From contig OY735207.1 of the NCBI GenBank assembly GCA_963457665.1, positions 54,045,515 through 54,109,514 on the forward strand: a DNA stretch of 64,000 bases. The letters run 5' to 3'. Below are positions 1 to 12,385 of the stretch, piece after piece; position 1 is the first letter of the stretch, and every line of letters begins with the position of its first letter. Below the pieces are notes generated by a model that searched no databases, was not told the DNA's origin, and saw only the letters and a list, made by a program, of their open reading frames with translations. Both the position numbers and the translations under genes were made by a program. The stretch comes from Thysanoteuthis rhombus. Taxonomy: Eukaryota; Mollusca; Cephalopoda; Oegopsida; Thysanoteuthidae.

Positions 1-1284
1 ATTTGCATGTAACACTTTTCAGGAACTATACAGATACAAAAAACAATGTGACGATCGGCTATTCGCCCATACCTTTGTATTGGACTTTTGCAATCTTTTC
101 GTATCTTTACTTTTCTACGTTCGATTTGGTTTAATGTTCTGGAAATACTGAAATGCTGTTTTTGATATTCTATGAGTACAATGTAACTGCGAAAATTTCT
201 TAAATATTACCACCATTCTTTGAAGGCAAGGGTAAACTAATAAAGAATGATAATTGCTAAACAGTTAATTTAGTTATCGATTATTTCAAAGTAGTCGCAA
301 ACAAACTTATTCTTCGAGGAATTTTTCCTTTTAATATCAATAAGCGACATCGAAAACAGTTATTGATATTGCTTTGTTTTGAGCACACATTTAATTCTCC
401 GAAACTTTTTATTCTAACAACCAACGAACATTAGCTAATGGTCATTTAGCAGAGTAAGTTTTATACCAATTAACGTGTAGCCTTTTGAAGAAACGAATAT
501 TTTCATATAAACGCTTTTAAAACGATTTCCACTCGATATCATACAGAGGAGGTGTAGTGTGACCGGGTTGATAACGGCACGGAGCAATGGACTCGGCGTA
601 GCCGAGATCGAACTCCGCCTTGGGCTGTTTATGTTCACTTCGCACTTGCGGAAAGCATGAATTTTAACGTCACCCTCTAGCTATGGGTGATAAAACGCAG
701 GATCATGCGAGTGACGTCATTCCAGGTGCCTGTGGTCTCAAAGCTAATTTCACAAGTTGCAAACGGACCGAGTTAGCAGTAATTTGATATGTGAATTCAA
801 AGCTGGGGTGGCTAAAGCTGTAACCAGCGTAAGGGTACTATTTACTTATCCTTTATAGCATTTTGGGGGGAACCTGGATTTTTTTTCGCCAAGTGATACA
901 ATTCAAAGATGGTGACATTATACCTCATATTCTTTTCTTTCCGGGCTGAACATATGTTTGTCGTCCCGGTGGCCACTGGAGGAGCTGGAAAGAAACCCAT
1001 CAAATAATGGAAGAACATTTGATTCCCTGTAGAGTCGGCATCTGGAGAAAGGGGTGTTTTATCATATAGCATCCTGTTGTTCTCTATACAAAAAAATACC
1101 AAACCGGATGGGCATCGGTGGGGTGGCATGGCTCATCACTCTTTATTTCACGCTGATAAAATGTCAGGTTCATTCTGCGATATTTCGGTTTTTAAAATTA
1201 AAAATTTACTTCCTGGAATATGAACTGCCTTAATTTGGTATAGGGTTGAAATTAACCCTTTCACAACAGCAGCTGAAGATATTG

Positions 1285-1349
<65 letters not shown>

Positions 1350-1640
1350 TTCGCTACCTGTAGTGTTTCAGATGTAGGAACTCCTTGGGAAAACATCTTG
1401 GGGGGCAATTTTGATTACTTCTGATCCATTTTAGGTAAGTGTCAATCTACCTGTAATACTCAAGAGTTCTGCTCCAAATTGACTAGCGCACAAACACATA
1501 CACACGCACGCATACACACATGCTGCATACACACACGCACGCACACGCGCACACCTGCGCACACAAAAATCGTACTGAAGTTTTAAAAAAATATATATAA
1601 AATCGTAATTTCTATTAACTTGATCGACTGATATTTACTG
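1..1640. other. No gene recognised
   Basis: AT-rich intergenic sequence. A somewhat CpG-richer stretch at 540-830 and an open minus-strand frame at 842-1129 (95 codons, no family, no splice context) are the only deviations. CA-rich repeats lie at 1490-1565. Confidence 0.6.
1288..1347. repeat. (TA)n microsatellite
   Basis: About 60 bp of uninterrupted TA. Similar tracts lie at 4717-4778, 17444-17484, 22846-22886, 27053-27097, 27367-27437, 35873-35907 and 38142-38210. Confidence 0.9.
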
Positions 1641-1765
1641 AGCTTAGCCAAGTCTAGGGGTAATTCAACAAGTATGGGGCACCTTGTGTGGGTCGAATTC
1701 CCTTCAGTAAAAATGTTGGGCGAGTCGACATCGTTAACCAACGCTTTACAAAAGGCGCCTCAATG
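1638..1765 (-). repeat. tRNA-derived SINE copy
   Basis: On the minus strand a tRNA-like head (GCGTTGGTTAACGATGTCGA as A box, GGAATTCGACCCAC as B box) is followed by a tail ending GACTTGGCTAAGCTCAGTAA. It shares its architecture with the copies at 3417-3600 and 56155-56285. No open frame. Confidence 0.65.
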
Positions 1766-1919
1766 TAGATATTAATCAAACAAAGCTTAGTCTGACACAA
1801 ACCAACAATATCAAAGCACTCGATGTGGCTTTAACAAACTCCACTCATGAATCGGTTTCTAAGACAAGCTTGCCAGATATAGCTCTATGGTAGGAGTCCC
1901 TACGTTGATTTGAACCTAT

Positions 1920-2105
1920 CCGTCAATCGCAATATCTTTTGAAGTTCTCTGCCTGTCCACATGATATAACAAAAAGCTTTAAATAAATATCAATGAAATT
2001 TCGTGGAAAGGTTTGGCAATAGGATACGAGAGAAAACGTACGACTTTGGAGCAGATCTATGCACAACTATCTCCCGTTCGTCCTAGCTAACTGTTCGCAA
2101 CCACA
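1920..2105 (+). repeat. Repeat family I, single unit
   Basis: TCTCTGCCTGTCCACATGAT, ATCAATGAAATTTCGTGGAA, AGGTTTGGCAATAGGATACG and AGATCTATGCACAACTATCT match the units at 7380-7715. Confidence 0.6.
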
Positions 2106-2555
2106 TTGTGTATTTTCCCTCTTTCTTTAGAAAAATATCAGCTGATTTTTTCAAACCAGTGGTCCCCAGAGTCCCAGGTTACAATTTCTTTCGTATGATC
2201 CTAGGTTTTCTTAATTCTTTCCACATTTTCCAAGTGACGTCAAGTATTTTTTCACCATTACTTTTGGTTATTCGTTCCTCACCTGACTTAAATTCCTCGC
2301 AAATGTCCTCCTCCCATGGTTGAAATTCTTCCCCTTAGAAAATCTCTCCCTAGGGATCCAAATAACTCACGTTTGGGAATCCTTTTGTGATTCTATATCT
2401 GTAATAAGAACAAGAGCAACAAGAATGACCCTCGCCAAAATTAGGGGTGTTAACTGATTTGTGAAATTCATTCTCCGTTTTATTACAATACAAAATTGCT
2501 GTGATCAACTTGTCGGAATAAGAGTTGGAGATAAGTTTGACCATGTAGCAACAAG

Positions 2556-2559
<4 letters not shown>

Positions 2560-2592
<33 letters not shown>

Positions 2593-2635
2593 TCTCTCTC
2601 TCTCTCTCTCATTCACACACATACACACACACACA
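2560..2635 (+). repeat. (CT)n and (CA)n microsatellite
   Basis: Two CT runs are separated by a single CC and followed by CA repeats. The long open frames across it are low-complexity products. Confidence 0.9.
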
Positions 2636-2847
2636 TAACTTCCTTTCTTCCTTTTAACCTTTCCCTATTTTTCTATCTTTCTTTCTACCTTATATCTCTG
2701 CCGTCCCCCCATCGCTCTCCCCGACCCTCTCATAATCCCCGCTCTCCCCTCCTATCAGGAATATTTTTTCAAATAAGATTAAATATAAACACCAGTTCCA
2801 AATTAGTAAAAACTCAAAAATCAATATTCGCTTCTTTAAATATCGAT

Positions 2848-3295
2848 ATTAGAAACCGTGAACCAAAACTGTCAACATATTCAGCATTGGTTTCTTCAGT
2901 TTTAAGTGATTCTGTCAAGTTTGCTCTCTATATATCTCGCAAGAGAACTGAAAATCTAAATATTTACTCCTCATTATGCTGAGAAAACAACTTTCTGATG
3001 TTTTCTACCCACTCCCGGGCACACACACCAAAAATATCTCTTCGGTATGAGGGTTTAGTATACAATGTAAGTTTATACTAAATTGGTCCTTAGTTTGTGT
3101 CAAACAGCGTTTACATTTGTTTTTCGAAAACTGGACTTTTGATAGTGATCACTGCCAAGCAAAAGGTGGGAGAAGAATTTTATTTATTGATAACCCCCTT
3201 TTTCCATTTTTCAATTGATTATCCTCAACACAGCTTTCTGCCAAATGACGTTGGTCGCAAGATGGTTTCTATTGTGTGACTAAACAGACCTGTTT
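2848..3295 (+). repeat. 450-bp interspersed repeat, copy 1
   Basis: It begins AGAAACCGTGAACCAAAACTGTC and ends TTCTATTGTGTGACTAAACAG then ACCTGTTTTC. Internal marks are GGTTTCTTCAGTTTTAAGTG, ACAATGTAAGTTTATACTAA, TTGGTCCTTAGTTTGTGTC and TGATCACTGCCAAGCAAAAG. No tRNA promoter and no clear terminal inverted repeats are seen. This near-full copy helps define the family. Confidence 0.8.
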
Positions 3296-3416
3296 TCTTT
3301 TTTAAATTACCCCAAATCAAATTAGATATAGACGGCCAGATCTTCAGAAGATTCGACTTCCACGTTTAGTTTTATTTATTTATTCATGAACAATTCACTG
3401 TAATAGAGATATTTAA

Positions 3417-3600
3417 TGAGCTTAGCTTAGTCTATCAATCCAGCCAAATACTGGGGGGGGGGTGTGCAAAAGTTAGGCAAGGAAGATTATGCTGCGTCTT
3501 GCTCGCAAGTAATGATGGCATTTAAAATCTGTATTTGAAATTACGACTTTTACCTGGGATCGAACACCGACCATCGGCGACGCTAAGAAATATACAACTA
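3417..3600 (-). repeat. tRNA-derived SINE copy
   Basis: On the minus strand a B-box-like GTGTTCGATCCCAGG is followed by a body ending in GACTAAGCTAAGCTCATTAA, the same tail as the SINE at 1638-1765. A G/C homopolymer near 3453-3462 interrupts it. Confidence 0.65.
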
Positions 3601-4324
3601 TCACAGACTGTCAAACTCTCATTTTATCTCCATTTCTTGAACAATCCATGGAGGTCCGGAGCTAGCCCACCGCCCAAGATGGACTGCCTCACAGGGTTGA
3701 AGAGCTTGAAATATTTACCGATGGGGATGGGATGGATTCATGGGTATCAGTGCAAAGTGAATGCAAACTATCCCAGTCAGAGTTTGGACACAGTTCGCCA
3801 ATTCCTCTCCCTGTGGTGTTAACCATCGGGCCACCCACAGCAGTCATCTCAGCAATAGACCATGTCGCTATTTGATTTGTATTTTGAAAAACTTTCCTAT
3901 AGTTGAACCAGAACCAAATAGACATGCTCAAAAACCAACATGTTTCTCAAATGAACGACAGGGTTGTTAACTTAATTTTAGATGCAAACTTGAAAATTAA
4001 GACAAAAAACATCTTAGAACACATGGAAACATCCAGATTCTCCAGATATATATCTAAAATCTAGGAAATATATAACACATTATTGATAAATCAAACATGA
4101 TTTAAATTTTCAGCATGTATCTTATCAAAATAGTACATAATTTATTGAAAAATAGTATTTTTTTATCACTATAACTCAAGAAAAATAGATATTACTCATT
4201 TTATTGAAAAATTGTCGGAATAGCAATCGTCGGAAATCACTTTACAGATGAATTTTTAATTTTTTAATTTTTGATATTTTTCTTACATCAGTCAGGGACA
4301 GTAATCGGTGCAAGAAATACTTGG

Positions 4325-4430
4325 GTATCTAAAAAAGATGTCCGACTTCTCTGTCAGCAACTGAACCTCGTGCTTATCGTCATTCGCCCCGGTCCCTTGA
4401 ATTACCACTGAGCCGTAGTGGCAAATGCCT
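4325..4430 (-). repeat. tRNA-like SINE head
   Basis: The minus strand reads ACTACGGCTCAGTGGTAATT (A box) and, about 50 nt on, CACGAGGTTCAGTTGC (B-box-like). The distance between boxes is tRNA-like, but no cloverleaf is intact, so a SINE head or tRNA pseudogene is the best reading. Confidence 0.5.
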
Positions 4431-4712
4431 GTATGAAAATTCTATGTTGTGTCCCTTTTTATTTTGATTGCTGCCAAGAGTCCCATACCCTTCCACCGAC
4501 TGCCAGGCCCTCTGTTCCTTTACAAAAATCCCTTAAGATCACGCTTATCTTCCGGATGTCAGATCCCAAGCGGACAGGAAAGGCACATGCCAGACATTAT
4601 TAAGCCACTCTTCTACTACTGTGACTCCATAAAAGAATCAAAACTTTCAAAGGTGAAGGGTCGCTCAACAATATTTTCCACATTGTGGAGAAATACCGTT
4701 AATGAAAATATC

Positions 4713-4779
<67 letters not shown>

Positions 4780-4999
4780 TTCTGATTCGTTCATCAAGAG
4801 GGATCTTCAAGTTTTTTCTACAGCTTTGATTCGGGCCGACATTTAAACATAAAAGAAATTATTTACCATCAATCTCACCTAGCCTCGGAGTCTCCACAAC
4901 GACGACTGGAAAGACCTGCTGCCAATTCATATTCTTCTATCATAACGAGAAAGAATATGTGCGTGCATAAATAACTCTGTCTGTGTGCGTGTGTGTGTG

Positions 5000-5935
5000 A
5001 GTGTTTATTAGAATGGTAACTCAGACTGCCGACAGATCCATGAAAAAATGTCGTGAACAAAACGAAGGGTTGTATGGCATCTTTGTTGATATTACAAAGG
5101 TATTTGACATCGTAAGTAAGTCGGGCCTCTGGATAATTGTGGAAAAACACTGGCTTGCCAACCAAAAAATTTCACCATTGTTGTCTAACTCCACAAGGCA
5201 AAGCTTGGTCAAGTCTGGGACAACAGCGACTTCAAAACTTTTTTCTATCACAAACAGTGCCTATCAAGGTTGGGTGCTAGCTCTTACACTGTTTTCAATA
5301 TTCTTTAGCATGATGTTGAATCAGGCTCCCAAGTAGATGGTTGGCATTGACAACGTGTAGATTCTCACTCGTAAAAAAGGCTCCCTGTTTGACTCTGAGC
5401 GACCCTGAGCCCACCCCAAGACCGTGGTAGAGCTGGCCAGAGAGTTCCTATACACGGAAGACACGGCTCTAGTCACACACTGAGAGGTGGCCCTCCAGTA
5501 GGCAACACCATGCTTTGCAAAAGCCACAAATCTCTTTGGTCAGCCGAAGCTGAAAGTAGTCCAGGACGTCTCCTACCTAGGCTGTGCCATATCCCTCGAC
5601 GCCAGGCGGGACATAAAAATAGGCCATAGACAAACCACGCTTTCGGTAGACAACACAAACGTGTCTGGAGAAACGAAAGATACACAAACAAAAGTCTATA
5701 AAACTATCGTGATGTCCATCCTTCTACATGGAGCCGTATTCTGGGTCATAAACCAGCGCCATCTCCGCCCACTCGAGCTGTTCTATCAGCGTTGCCCCTG
5801 CATCATTCTCCGTATGGACTGGGGTGACTTCATCACTAACACCGAGATCTGGCAGTTAGTGAAGACAATAAGCATTGTGACTATTCTGCAAAAAATTCGC
5901 CTGCAGTGGGTGGGAACGTGACGACGATGGAGGAC
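5000..5935 (+). mobile_element. Decayed LINE reverse-transcriptase fragment
   Basis: The frame at 5001-5336 encodes KKCREQNEGLYGIFVDITK, then VFDIVSKSGLW and AYQGWVLALTLFSIFFSMML. These are the RT motif blocks FVDLTKAFD and GVKQGCVLAPTLFSI..M of non-LTR retrotransposons. A broken middle keeps a FLYTEDTAL trace of the (F/Y)xDD block near 5445-5475. The frame at 5661-5921 encodes KVYKTIVMSILLHGAVFW, then RHLRPLELFYQRC and LRMDWGDFITNTE, matching the post-RT thumb and C-terminal part (KVYKAVVL..LLYG.ETW...). The true FADD aspartate pair is altered, stops and frame changes lie between the two open parts, and the 5' ORF and endonuclease are missing. I cannot assign the clade. It is long dead. Confidence 0.85.
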
Positions 5936-5939
5936 TGAC

Positions 5940-6075
5940 ATTTGCAGAGGCATGCGTTCTCTGAGTGCTTCCTACTTCGTGCGTTTGGATTATTTCACTT
6001 GGTGGAATAAACTGAACTATTCCTCACATTTTCAAATACAGTGTCCTGTCTATAGCCATTTAACGCCTTGGGGAA
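5940..6075 (+). repeat. Repeat family H, copy 1
   Basis: GCAGAGGCATGCGTTCTCTG, AGTGCTTCCTACTTCGTGCG, TTTGGATTATTTCACTTGGT and ATACAGTGTCCTGTCTATAG. It directly follows the LINE fragment and repeats at 7725-7855. Confidence 0.65.
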
Positions 6076-6469
6076 AGTTTGACAATTGTTATCAATTGGA
6101 GTTTGTTATAGCTAAAACTACCTTCGAAAATGACTAAAATTGGCTAAATATATCCATTTCCAGCTGATTTCATTGCTAAAAATGTTAAAGCCCATTTATC
6201 AGAGAATATAATTATACTTCAAGACTCCAGAAAGAAAATTCAATGAAAAAATTGTACATTTACTTCTATTAAACTTACTGATTATTTTATTATCATAGAT
6301 TTTTATCGACTAAATTGGAAAAAATCAGCCAGATCTAGTCTGAAAATGGCTACATCGGTAACTTTGATGATAGACACCTAATGCTTTGGAAACGTATCTT
6401 TTCAATTTTTGACATCCTTATTTTTGTTTTGCTATTCGTCAAACACGTTCTCTATTCTCAGGGAGATAG

Positions 6470-6540
6470 TTGCTAATAAGATTCGAACTTGTACCCTGTG
6501 TCACGGGAGCTTGCTTTCTCACTGAACAGTGCCTACTTCA
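6470..6540 (-). repeat. tRNA-like SINE head
   Basis: The minus strand shows CTGTTCAGTGAGAAAGCAAG and, about 35 nt later, AAGTTCGAATCTTATT, a good B box. It is a small fragment without coding content. Confidence 0.5.
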
Positions 6541-7379
6541 ATTTGGTCACAAGCGAGGCGACAGTTAAGCATCGACTTTGTCACTAGTCATTGCTTTTTC
6601 CCTCTGCATAAATCCTTCTGTCTCTACTTACGCTCTGATTTTCTTAAACCCTCGTTTTGTCGGATACGGTGTCCAGTAAAAATGGCACAAATAAAAATGA
6701 CGCTGGTAAAATGTCACCAGTATAATTGGCACAGATGAAAAACCAAGAATATTGCCCGTTCAATTAAAACTGCAGTTTCAATCAATTTTTTTTTCAAGCT
6801 ACCCCCAGAAACAGCTTTAAAACAGCAGTTTAGTGCGACATATTTACTTATGTGAAGCATTGTCAGTTCGAGATATTTCCTCGTTAGTTTGGTACGAGGT
6901 CAAAAAGGTGATATATTTTGTCTCAGGATGGAAAAAAAAATTACTTATCCTTTAAAATGAAGTAAATTCAGTTTAAGTCTGCGGGTAAATTTTATTTCAA
7001 AAAATCATTTCCTTTTTCTGGTGAAATGTAATTGAATTCAACAGACATTTCCGTAGATTTCGAAGAATTCTTATAAAATCTGCGGTTGTACCCGAGTGAG
7101 TAAAGATTTAAAAGACGGAATGTCAGTCAGGCGTTTTTAAACAGAGTATGGCTATTTCATATATTATGTGACTGCACTGCTAATGATTTTACTGAAGAAA
7201 TGTATTGAATATCAGAAAGGAAGAAAGGTATTGTCAGTGGTCATGAATTGATACAATTTGATGCCGTGTGAGGAATTTCCACAGTCTCTGATGGTCAGAA
7301 ATAGGAACGCTATACATTCTTCCACGTGTCTTTCAGAAAAGACAGCAGAATTTGCATTTTCTCTCTACCTCTGGTATAA

Positions 7380-7715
7380 ATATTCGGTCGTGTCCATCTG
7401 TATGTCGTTCCGTATGTCTGTCTGAGTTCTTTACAATACCATGCAGTAACTACCGAATGAATTTCAATGTAATGTTGTGGAAAGACGTGCAATAGGCTAA
7501 ATTTAAATTTTAGAGAGGATCCATGCACAGTTACCTCCACTAAGTCGTAGCTATCTATCTACACCACATTTCCAAAGGTTCTCTGTCTGTCTACATTATA
7601 TCTCAAAAAGTTCTGAATGGATTTCAATGACATTTTGTGGAAGGATGAGCAATATGCTACGAAAAAAGTGGTCAAGTTTTGGGACGGATCCATGCTCAAT
7701 TACTTTCACTGACAA
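7380..7715 (+). repeat. Repeat family I, two tandem units
   Basis: Two head-to-tail units each carry (A/G)TGAATTTCAATG.(A/C)AT-type and GAGGATCCATGCACAGTTAC / ACGGATCCATGCTCAATTAC marks, about 170 bp apart, with CTGTCTGTCTACATT at the junction. A single related unit is at 1920-2105. Confidence 0.65.
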
Positions 7716-7724
7716 TGACGTTAG

Positions 7725-7855
7725 CAGAGGCATGTGTTCTCTGAGTGGCTCCTAGTTTGTTAGTGCGTTTGGATTATTTCACTTTGTGGAAGAGACTGAA
7801 CTTTACCACACATTTTCCAATACAGTGTTTCACCTGTATCCACTTGACTGTCTGG
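7725..7855 (+). repeat. Repeat family H, copy 2
   Basis: GCAGAGGCATGTGTTCTCTG, AGTGGCTCCTAGTTTGTTAG, TTTGGATTATTTCACTTTGT and ATACAGTGTTTCACCTGTAT. It follows the units at 7380-7715, which suggests that both blocks belong to one larger element. Confidence 0.65.
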
Positions 7856-8699
7856 TGAAGAAATAAAAGTAAAGATAAAAAAAATAATGGATAACCATAG
7901 AAATAGAGAAATAAAAACTAATGTAGACCCTGACAAATTGGGATGGGGAAATTTGGTGTGTGATGGAACTTTATTTCTCCAAATGTGTGTCGGGCAGTCT
8001 GTGTAAGGGTTGTTTTTTTTTTTTTCATTAAAAAAAGATTTGGTACTGAAGCAAATGGAAAATTTACTCAAGATAACAATCCCTTATAGTGGGACAGCTT
8101 AGCGAGACAATTGTGTATTTTGTGATAAAAGCATATCATTTGGTACATTTATAGCCGTATGCATTCCAAAAGAATTTCGGTATTGAGCCATCATGAATTT
8201 TTAATAGATCGCCTATGGTAGCCATTCTTCAAAATCGCTGGCAGCGACAACTGTTTCAGATCAAATTTCTTATCAGTGGTGGATATAATATGATATTGAG
8301 GGCATAATTAGTTGAATTTATTTACCACACATATTTTGGGAAATTGCCATTTAGATAATACATGAAAATCATTTAAAATTCAAGATGGTCGCCATTTTTC
8401 GAGATAGTTGCCATGACACAATTCCCAACTCGAAATAAGTGGTAACAATAACAATCCAAACCTAGTATCTAACGTGGGAAAGTTTATTCAGCACTCCCCT
8501 TCACAGACAACTTTTTGCATATGCACTGCCTAACACACCCCTTCTTACATTTGCAGGAGACGTAGCTGGGCTGACCAAGTGGACGCTCTTGTTGAAAATA
8601 TTACATTTGAAACATTTATTATAGAATAAAGAAAAGTATACAATTTGTATATAAAAGCGTACATCAAGTGATCATATTTACACAATATCTCAGTCATAG

Positions 8700-9290
8700 A
8701 CATTAGCGTTAGCAAAGGTTTGTTTAAACATCATAATTCTTTTTTAAACTCATTTACATTTGTTGATAGCACAACATACTCTAGTAATCTATTCCATGAT
8801 CCTACCACTCCGTTGCGAAAAAGATTTTCTGATATTCAATCTACTCCTATTCCCTTCCATCATATATGCATGGCCTCTCAGTCCCATCTACTTCTTTTTG
8901 GTAAGAAAATATACATTTGGATCTACTAGTTCTATACCACACATAATCTTAAAGAATTCTTCCAAGTGTCCCCGCTCTCTTATTTTTTCTAACCATGTCA
9001 ACCTCAACTCCTTCAACCTATCTTCATAATCATACTTTTCTAATTTTGGTACTTACTCAGTTGCTCTTCTCTGGACTTTTTCTGGAAGATTTCAGTCCTT
9101 CCCCTAGTATGGTGACCAGGTTTTAACACAGTATTCAAGGTTCAGGTGGACATGAGTCTTATATAATACAAGGAATGATTCTTTGTCTTTATAAGCGAAA
9201 GTATGCTTAATCAGCCCCAGTACTCTGTTGGCCTTAGCAGCAATACTGGGAATGTACTTGGACTCATTAGATGCATCATTTTATGATTTC
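8700..9290 (-). mobile_element. Decayed LINE reverse-transcriptase C-terminal fragment
   Basis: Read on the minus strand, 9270 down to about 8960 encodes KYIPSIAAKANRVLGLIKH, then FAYKDKESFLVLYKTHV, HLNLEYCVKTWSPY, PEKVQRRAT and RLKELRLTWLEKIRERGHLEE. This is the familiar KANRxLGLIxRTF ... LYKxxVRPxLEYC ... VQRRAT block of the C-terminal region of jockey/CR1-type non-LTR retrotransposons. The 8720-8830 end corresponds to the FFSQRVV.MWNSLP-type tail. Several stops interrupt it. It belongs to a different LINE lineage from the fragment at 5000-5935. Confidence 0.85.
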
Positions 9291-9395
9291 AATCATCATC
9301 ACCACAACCAACATCACCATCATCACCATCATCATCATCTTGCCTTTCTTCCATCATCAATAACATTACCATCACCACCGTCGTCATCACAATAA
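9286..9395. repeat. (CAT/CAC)n trinucleotide tract
   Basis: Imperfect CAT and CAC trinucleotides run directly beyond the truncated 5' end of the minus-strand LINE fragment. The Asp/Met-rich open frame across it is a repeat product. Confidence 0.8.
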
Positions 9396-9839
9396 TAAAA
9401 CAATGATAATTCTTTATCATTAAAAATGATAGCCAAAATAATGTTGAGATGCATCTATAGGGCCATGATAAGCATTTCAAGATCATCTCGTACGCAGACC
9501 GTTACCCACACAATTGAGGTTGAAGATTTCAGAAGAGGGAAAGTAAAATATTAAATTCATTGTGAACGGTTTCCGTTAATGTATTTATGTATGAATTGGC
9601 TATTTAAAAGAGTAAACTGAGGCCTTTACTCAAAAAGAAAAAAATGGCTGCTGTGGGCAACGTAATGAAAATTCGTGATGGCCAAATATCCATATTTTCT
9701 TGGAGTACCTTTGGGTGTAACTGTATCAAATTGAACGCTTTCATCACAAAATGTACAATTGGCTTGAGATTTTCAGCTCAACTGTCCCACTATTACATAC
9801 AAATGATATGATACCACATCAATGTACATTGACTATGAA

Positions 9840-10285
9840 GAAAAACAGGTCTGGTTGGTCACTCAATAGAAACCATCACTCGACCAACGTCTTTTGGCAG
9901 CATACTGTGTTGGTGATGATCAATCAAAAAATTGGGAAAAGGGTTGATCAATGTATAATTTACTTCTTACGCTTCTTGTTGGGCTGTGATTACTAAAAAA
10001 AGTCTGAATTTTCAAAAAAAAAAAAAAATTTTTAAAACCGAACAAGCGTGAATGTTACCGGACACAAACTAAGGGACCAGTTCAGCATAAACTTACATTG
10101 TAAATTCACTCCCCTAAAAATCTATTATGGCGGATTTGAAAGACAAAAAAAAACAAAAACAAAAAAAAACGTTTTTCCAAAACATTCAAATTTTTAGCCT
10201 TATAATTCTATTTGTGTCGTCTATACGCGTGATCCATAGCCAGCCAGAATCAAGTAAAACTGAAAAAACCTATGAATTTCACACC
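9840..10285 (-). repeat. 450-bp interspersed repeat, copy 2
   Basis: It is near-full length in reverse orientation: AAAAACAGGTCTGGTTGGTC at the left, TGGTGATGATCAATCAAAAA, ACACAAACTAAGGGACCAGT and TCAGCATAAACTTACATTGT, ending around AACCTATGAATTTCACACC. An expanded poly-A run sits at 10014-10028. Confidence 0.8.
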
Positions 10286-10289
10286 ATTT

Positions 10290-11950
10290 TTTCGACAGGC
10301 TTTGATGATGATGGATTTAAAGTTGTTGGATTATTTTGGCACTGAAACATACTACAAGCCATTGACAGTAATATGTAATTTGATCACTAAATTTCCATCA
10401 TCTTTTTAAAGAATATTTTACTAGTTAATCCCCGTGAAAAAAAATCGGTCTTGTGTGGCAAAAGACATCTGGCAACCCTGTGGAGGAAGAAGAAAAAAGG
10501 TATCTTCGAGAATTACCACTTTTCTTGATAAGTAGTAGCCGTCTGAAAACAACGCAAGCAGACGTCTATTTTCTCCTCACAACTAAGTACCATTCTTTGT
10601 ATTTCTCCTATTTATAAACGAAAGAAGAGGAAAAAGGTAGTCATGTTTCCCTTTCAACCCCGATCTGCCAGGCTTTGCGCCTGTAGAAAGTACGTTTAAT
10701 GCTGGCTTCTTCGTCATTTTCATCGGGTAATCTTTCTACATTCTAATCTCCTTTCGTATCTTCTACTGCTATTTTAAACTTCGGGGTTGTTTGTGGAGAA
10801 AATCTTTCCTTTCCGGCATTCTTCACAACTTATCGAAAAAAGGAAATGAAGAATTTCCAGGGATTTAATAGACGCTTCCAAACGATCAAATACACAACAA
10901 TCCAGCCTGTCTGTTAAAATATCCTTCAAAAGAATATTTATTCTATGCTCTCTCTGTAGGCAAAGCAGAAACAACCCCCTCCCTTATCAGAGTCGCCCGA
11001 TAGTTGGAGATGTTCCTGGCACCGAATACGCAAAAATGGCCCAAATTGGCTAAATGTTAAAATTGTTAACAAAAGCAATTATTTTCTTATTTATCTTTTT
11101 TAGCTGAACAATTGAAAATCATTAGTATTATCTTCTTTTAAATCATTGTTAATACGACAAGTCATCTTCATTTCAATTTTCTGTACATTTTTTTATCGCA
11201 ATTTTACGGTGACGACCGGGATATCAAAGTTGCGATTATAAAAAGCGAATGAAAAATTAAGATGAAAGTAAATGATGCAATCGAAGAAGAATATAATAAT
11301 TGTTTATAAAACATTGCAATAGAATAGCATTCATCAATGGTAATAATTCATTGAAAATTATATTATTGCAGCAAAGTTAGAATGCCCAAAAATGTAAATA
11401 CGACCAAGCCAAAATGTTCACGGTTAAATTCTTTAAAAAAAAAAGGCCAAGTTTGTTAAAATTTGGCCATAACGGCAACCCTGTCTCCTATTTAATCATA
11501 GTCTTGTCTAAACCTCTTTATCATCATCATCGTCATCATCAATTGTACGTATATCTCATTTGTATTTATTGTATGGGGAACAGCGTAGGCCCCATGAATG
11601 GCTGTGGAATTGTACAACATACAATAAAAAGTATGAAAAAACGATGGACGAGTTCTTCTGGTGACTGGGAGATAATAGTGCGTATGGTTCACGAATAGAA
11701 CTAGATGGGAGTAACAAAGAATGGCGGCGGCTATCATCAATTTCCATCCCAATTTTTGGCCTTGTGCCACGCTTGTTTTTGTTTGTTTTGTTTTTTTAAC
11801 TTATATTCTTACTATTTTGTTTAACGAATAAATAAACTCATCTATCAAAGTCAGTGAGAGACGCCAAGGAAACCCTAAACCAAAGAAACCGGCCTCATTC
11901 TGACTGAAAATGATTTTATTTTTCGAAGTAAAAATCACAATTTGGGATTT
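10290..11950. other. No gene recognised
   Basis: Non-repetitive, moderately AT-rich sequence between two 450-bp repeat copies. Small open frames at 10774-10974 and 11414-11770 overlap on both strands and resemble nothing. Confidence 0.55.
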
Positions 11951-11954
11951 CTAA

Positions 11955-12385
11955 CAAAAGACCGGCCTGATCAGTCCCTCGATAATAACAGTCACATGGT
12001 AAACTTCTTTTGGCAGCATGCCCTGTTGGGTTTGATCAATTAAACGATTGAAAAGAGCGGTGATAAATGAATAAGTTACTACTCTCGCCTTTTGTTGGAT
12101 CACTAAAAAGTCCGAATTTTCAAATATAAAACAAGCATAAACGCTGCCGGACACAAACTAAGGGACCAATTTAGCATAAACTTACGTTGTAAATTGTACC
12201 CCCCCCCCAAAAAAAACTATTTATTGGGAGGGGAAGAATCAGAAAGAAGAAAAAAATTTTCAAGGGATAAATGTTAAATTTCCAGCCCTGTAGGTCCATT
12301 AGTACAGCCTGTAGACGTGACACATACATAGCCTGTCAATCAGAGTTACTTAATAACTGAAGAAACCTATGTTGACAGTTTTCTA
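11955..12385 (-). repeat. 450-bp interspersed repeat, copy 3
   Basis: Near-full reverse copy: AAAGACCGGCCTGATCAGTC, CTTTTGGCAGCATGCCCTGT, TGGGTTTGATCAATTAAACG, ACACAAACTAAGGGACCAAT and GAAACCTATGTTGACAGTTT mark it from left to right. Confidence 0.8.

Noticed and set aside
2350-2982. Open frames with Ser/Leu or Arg/Glu runs
   Set aside because: The runs come from the (CT)n tract; the rest belongs to AT-rich sequence and a repeat copy.
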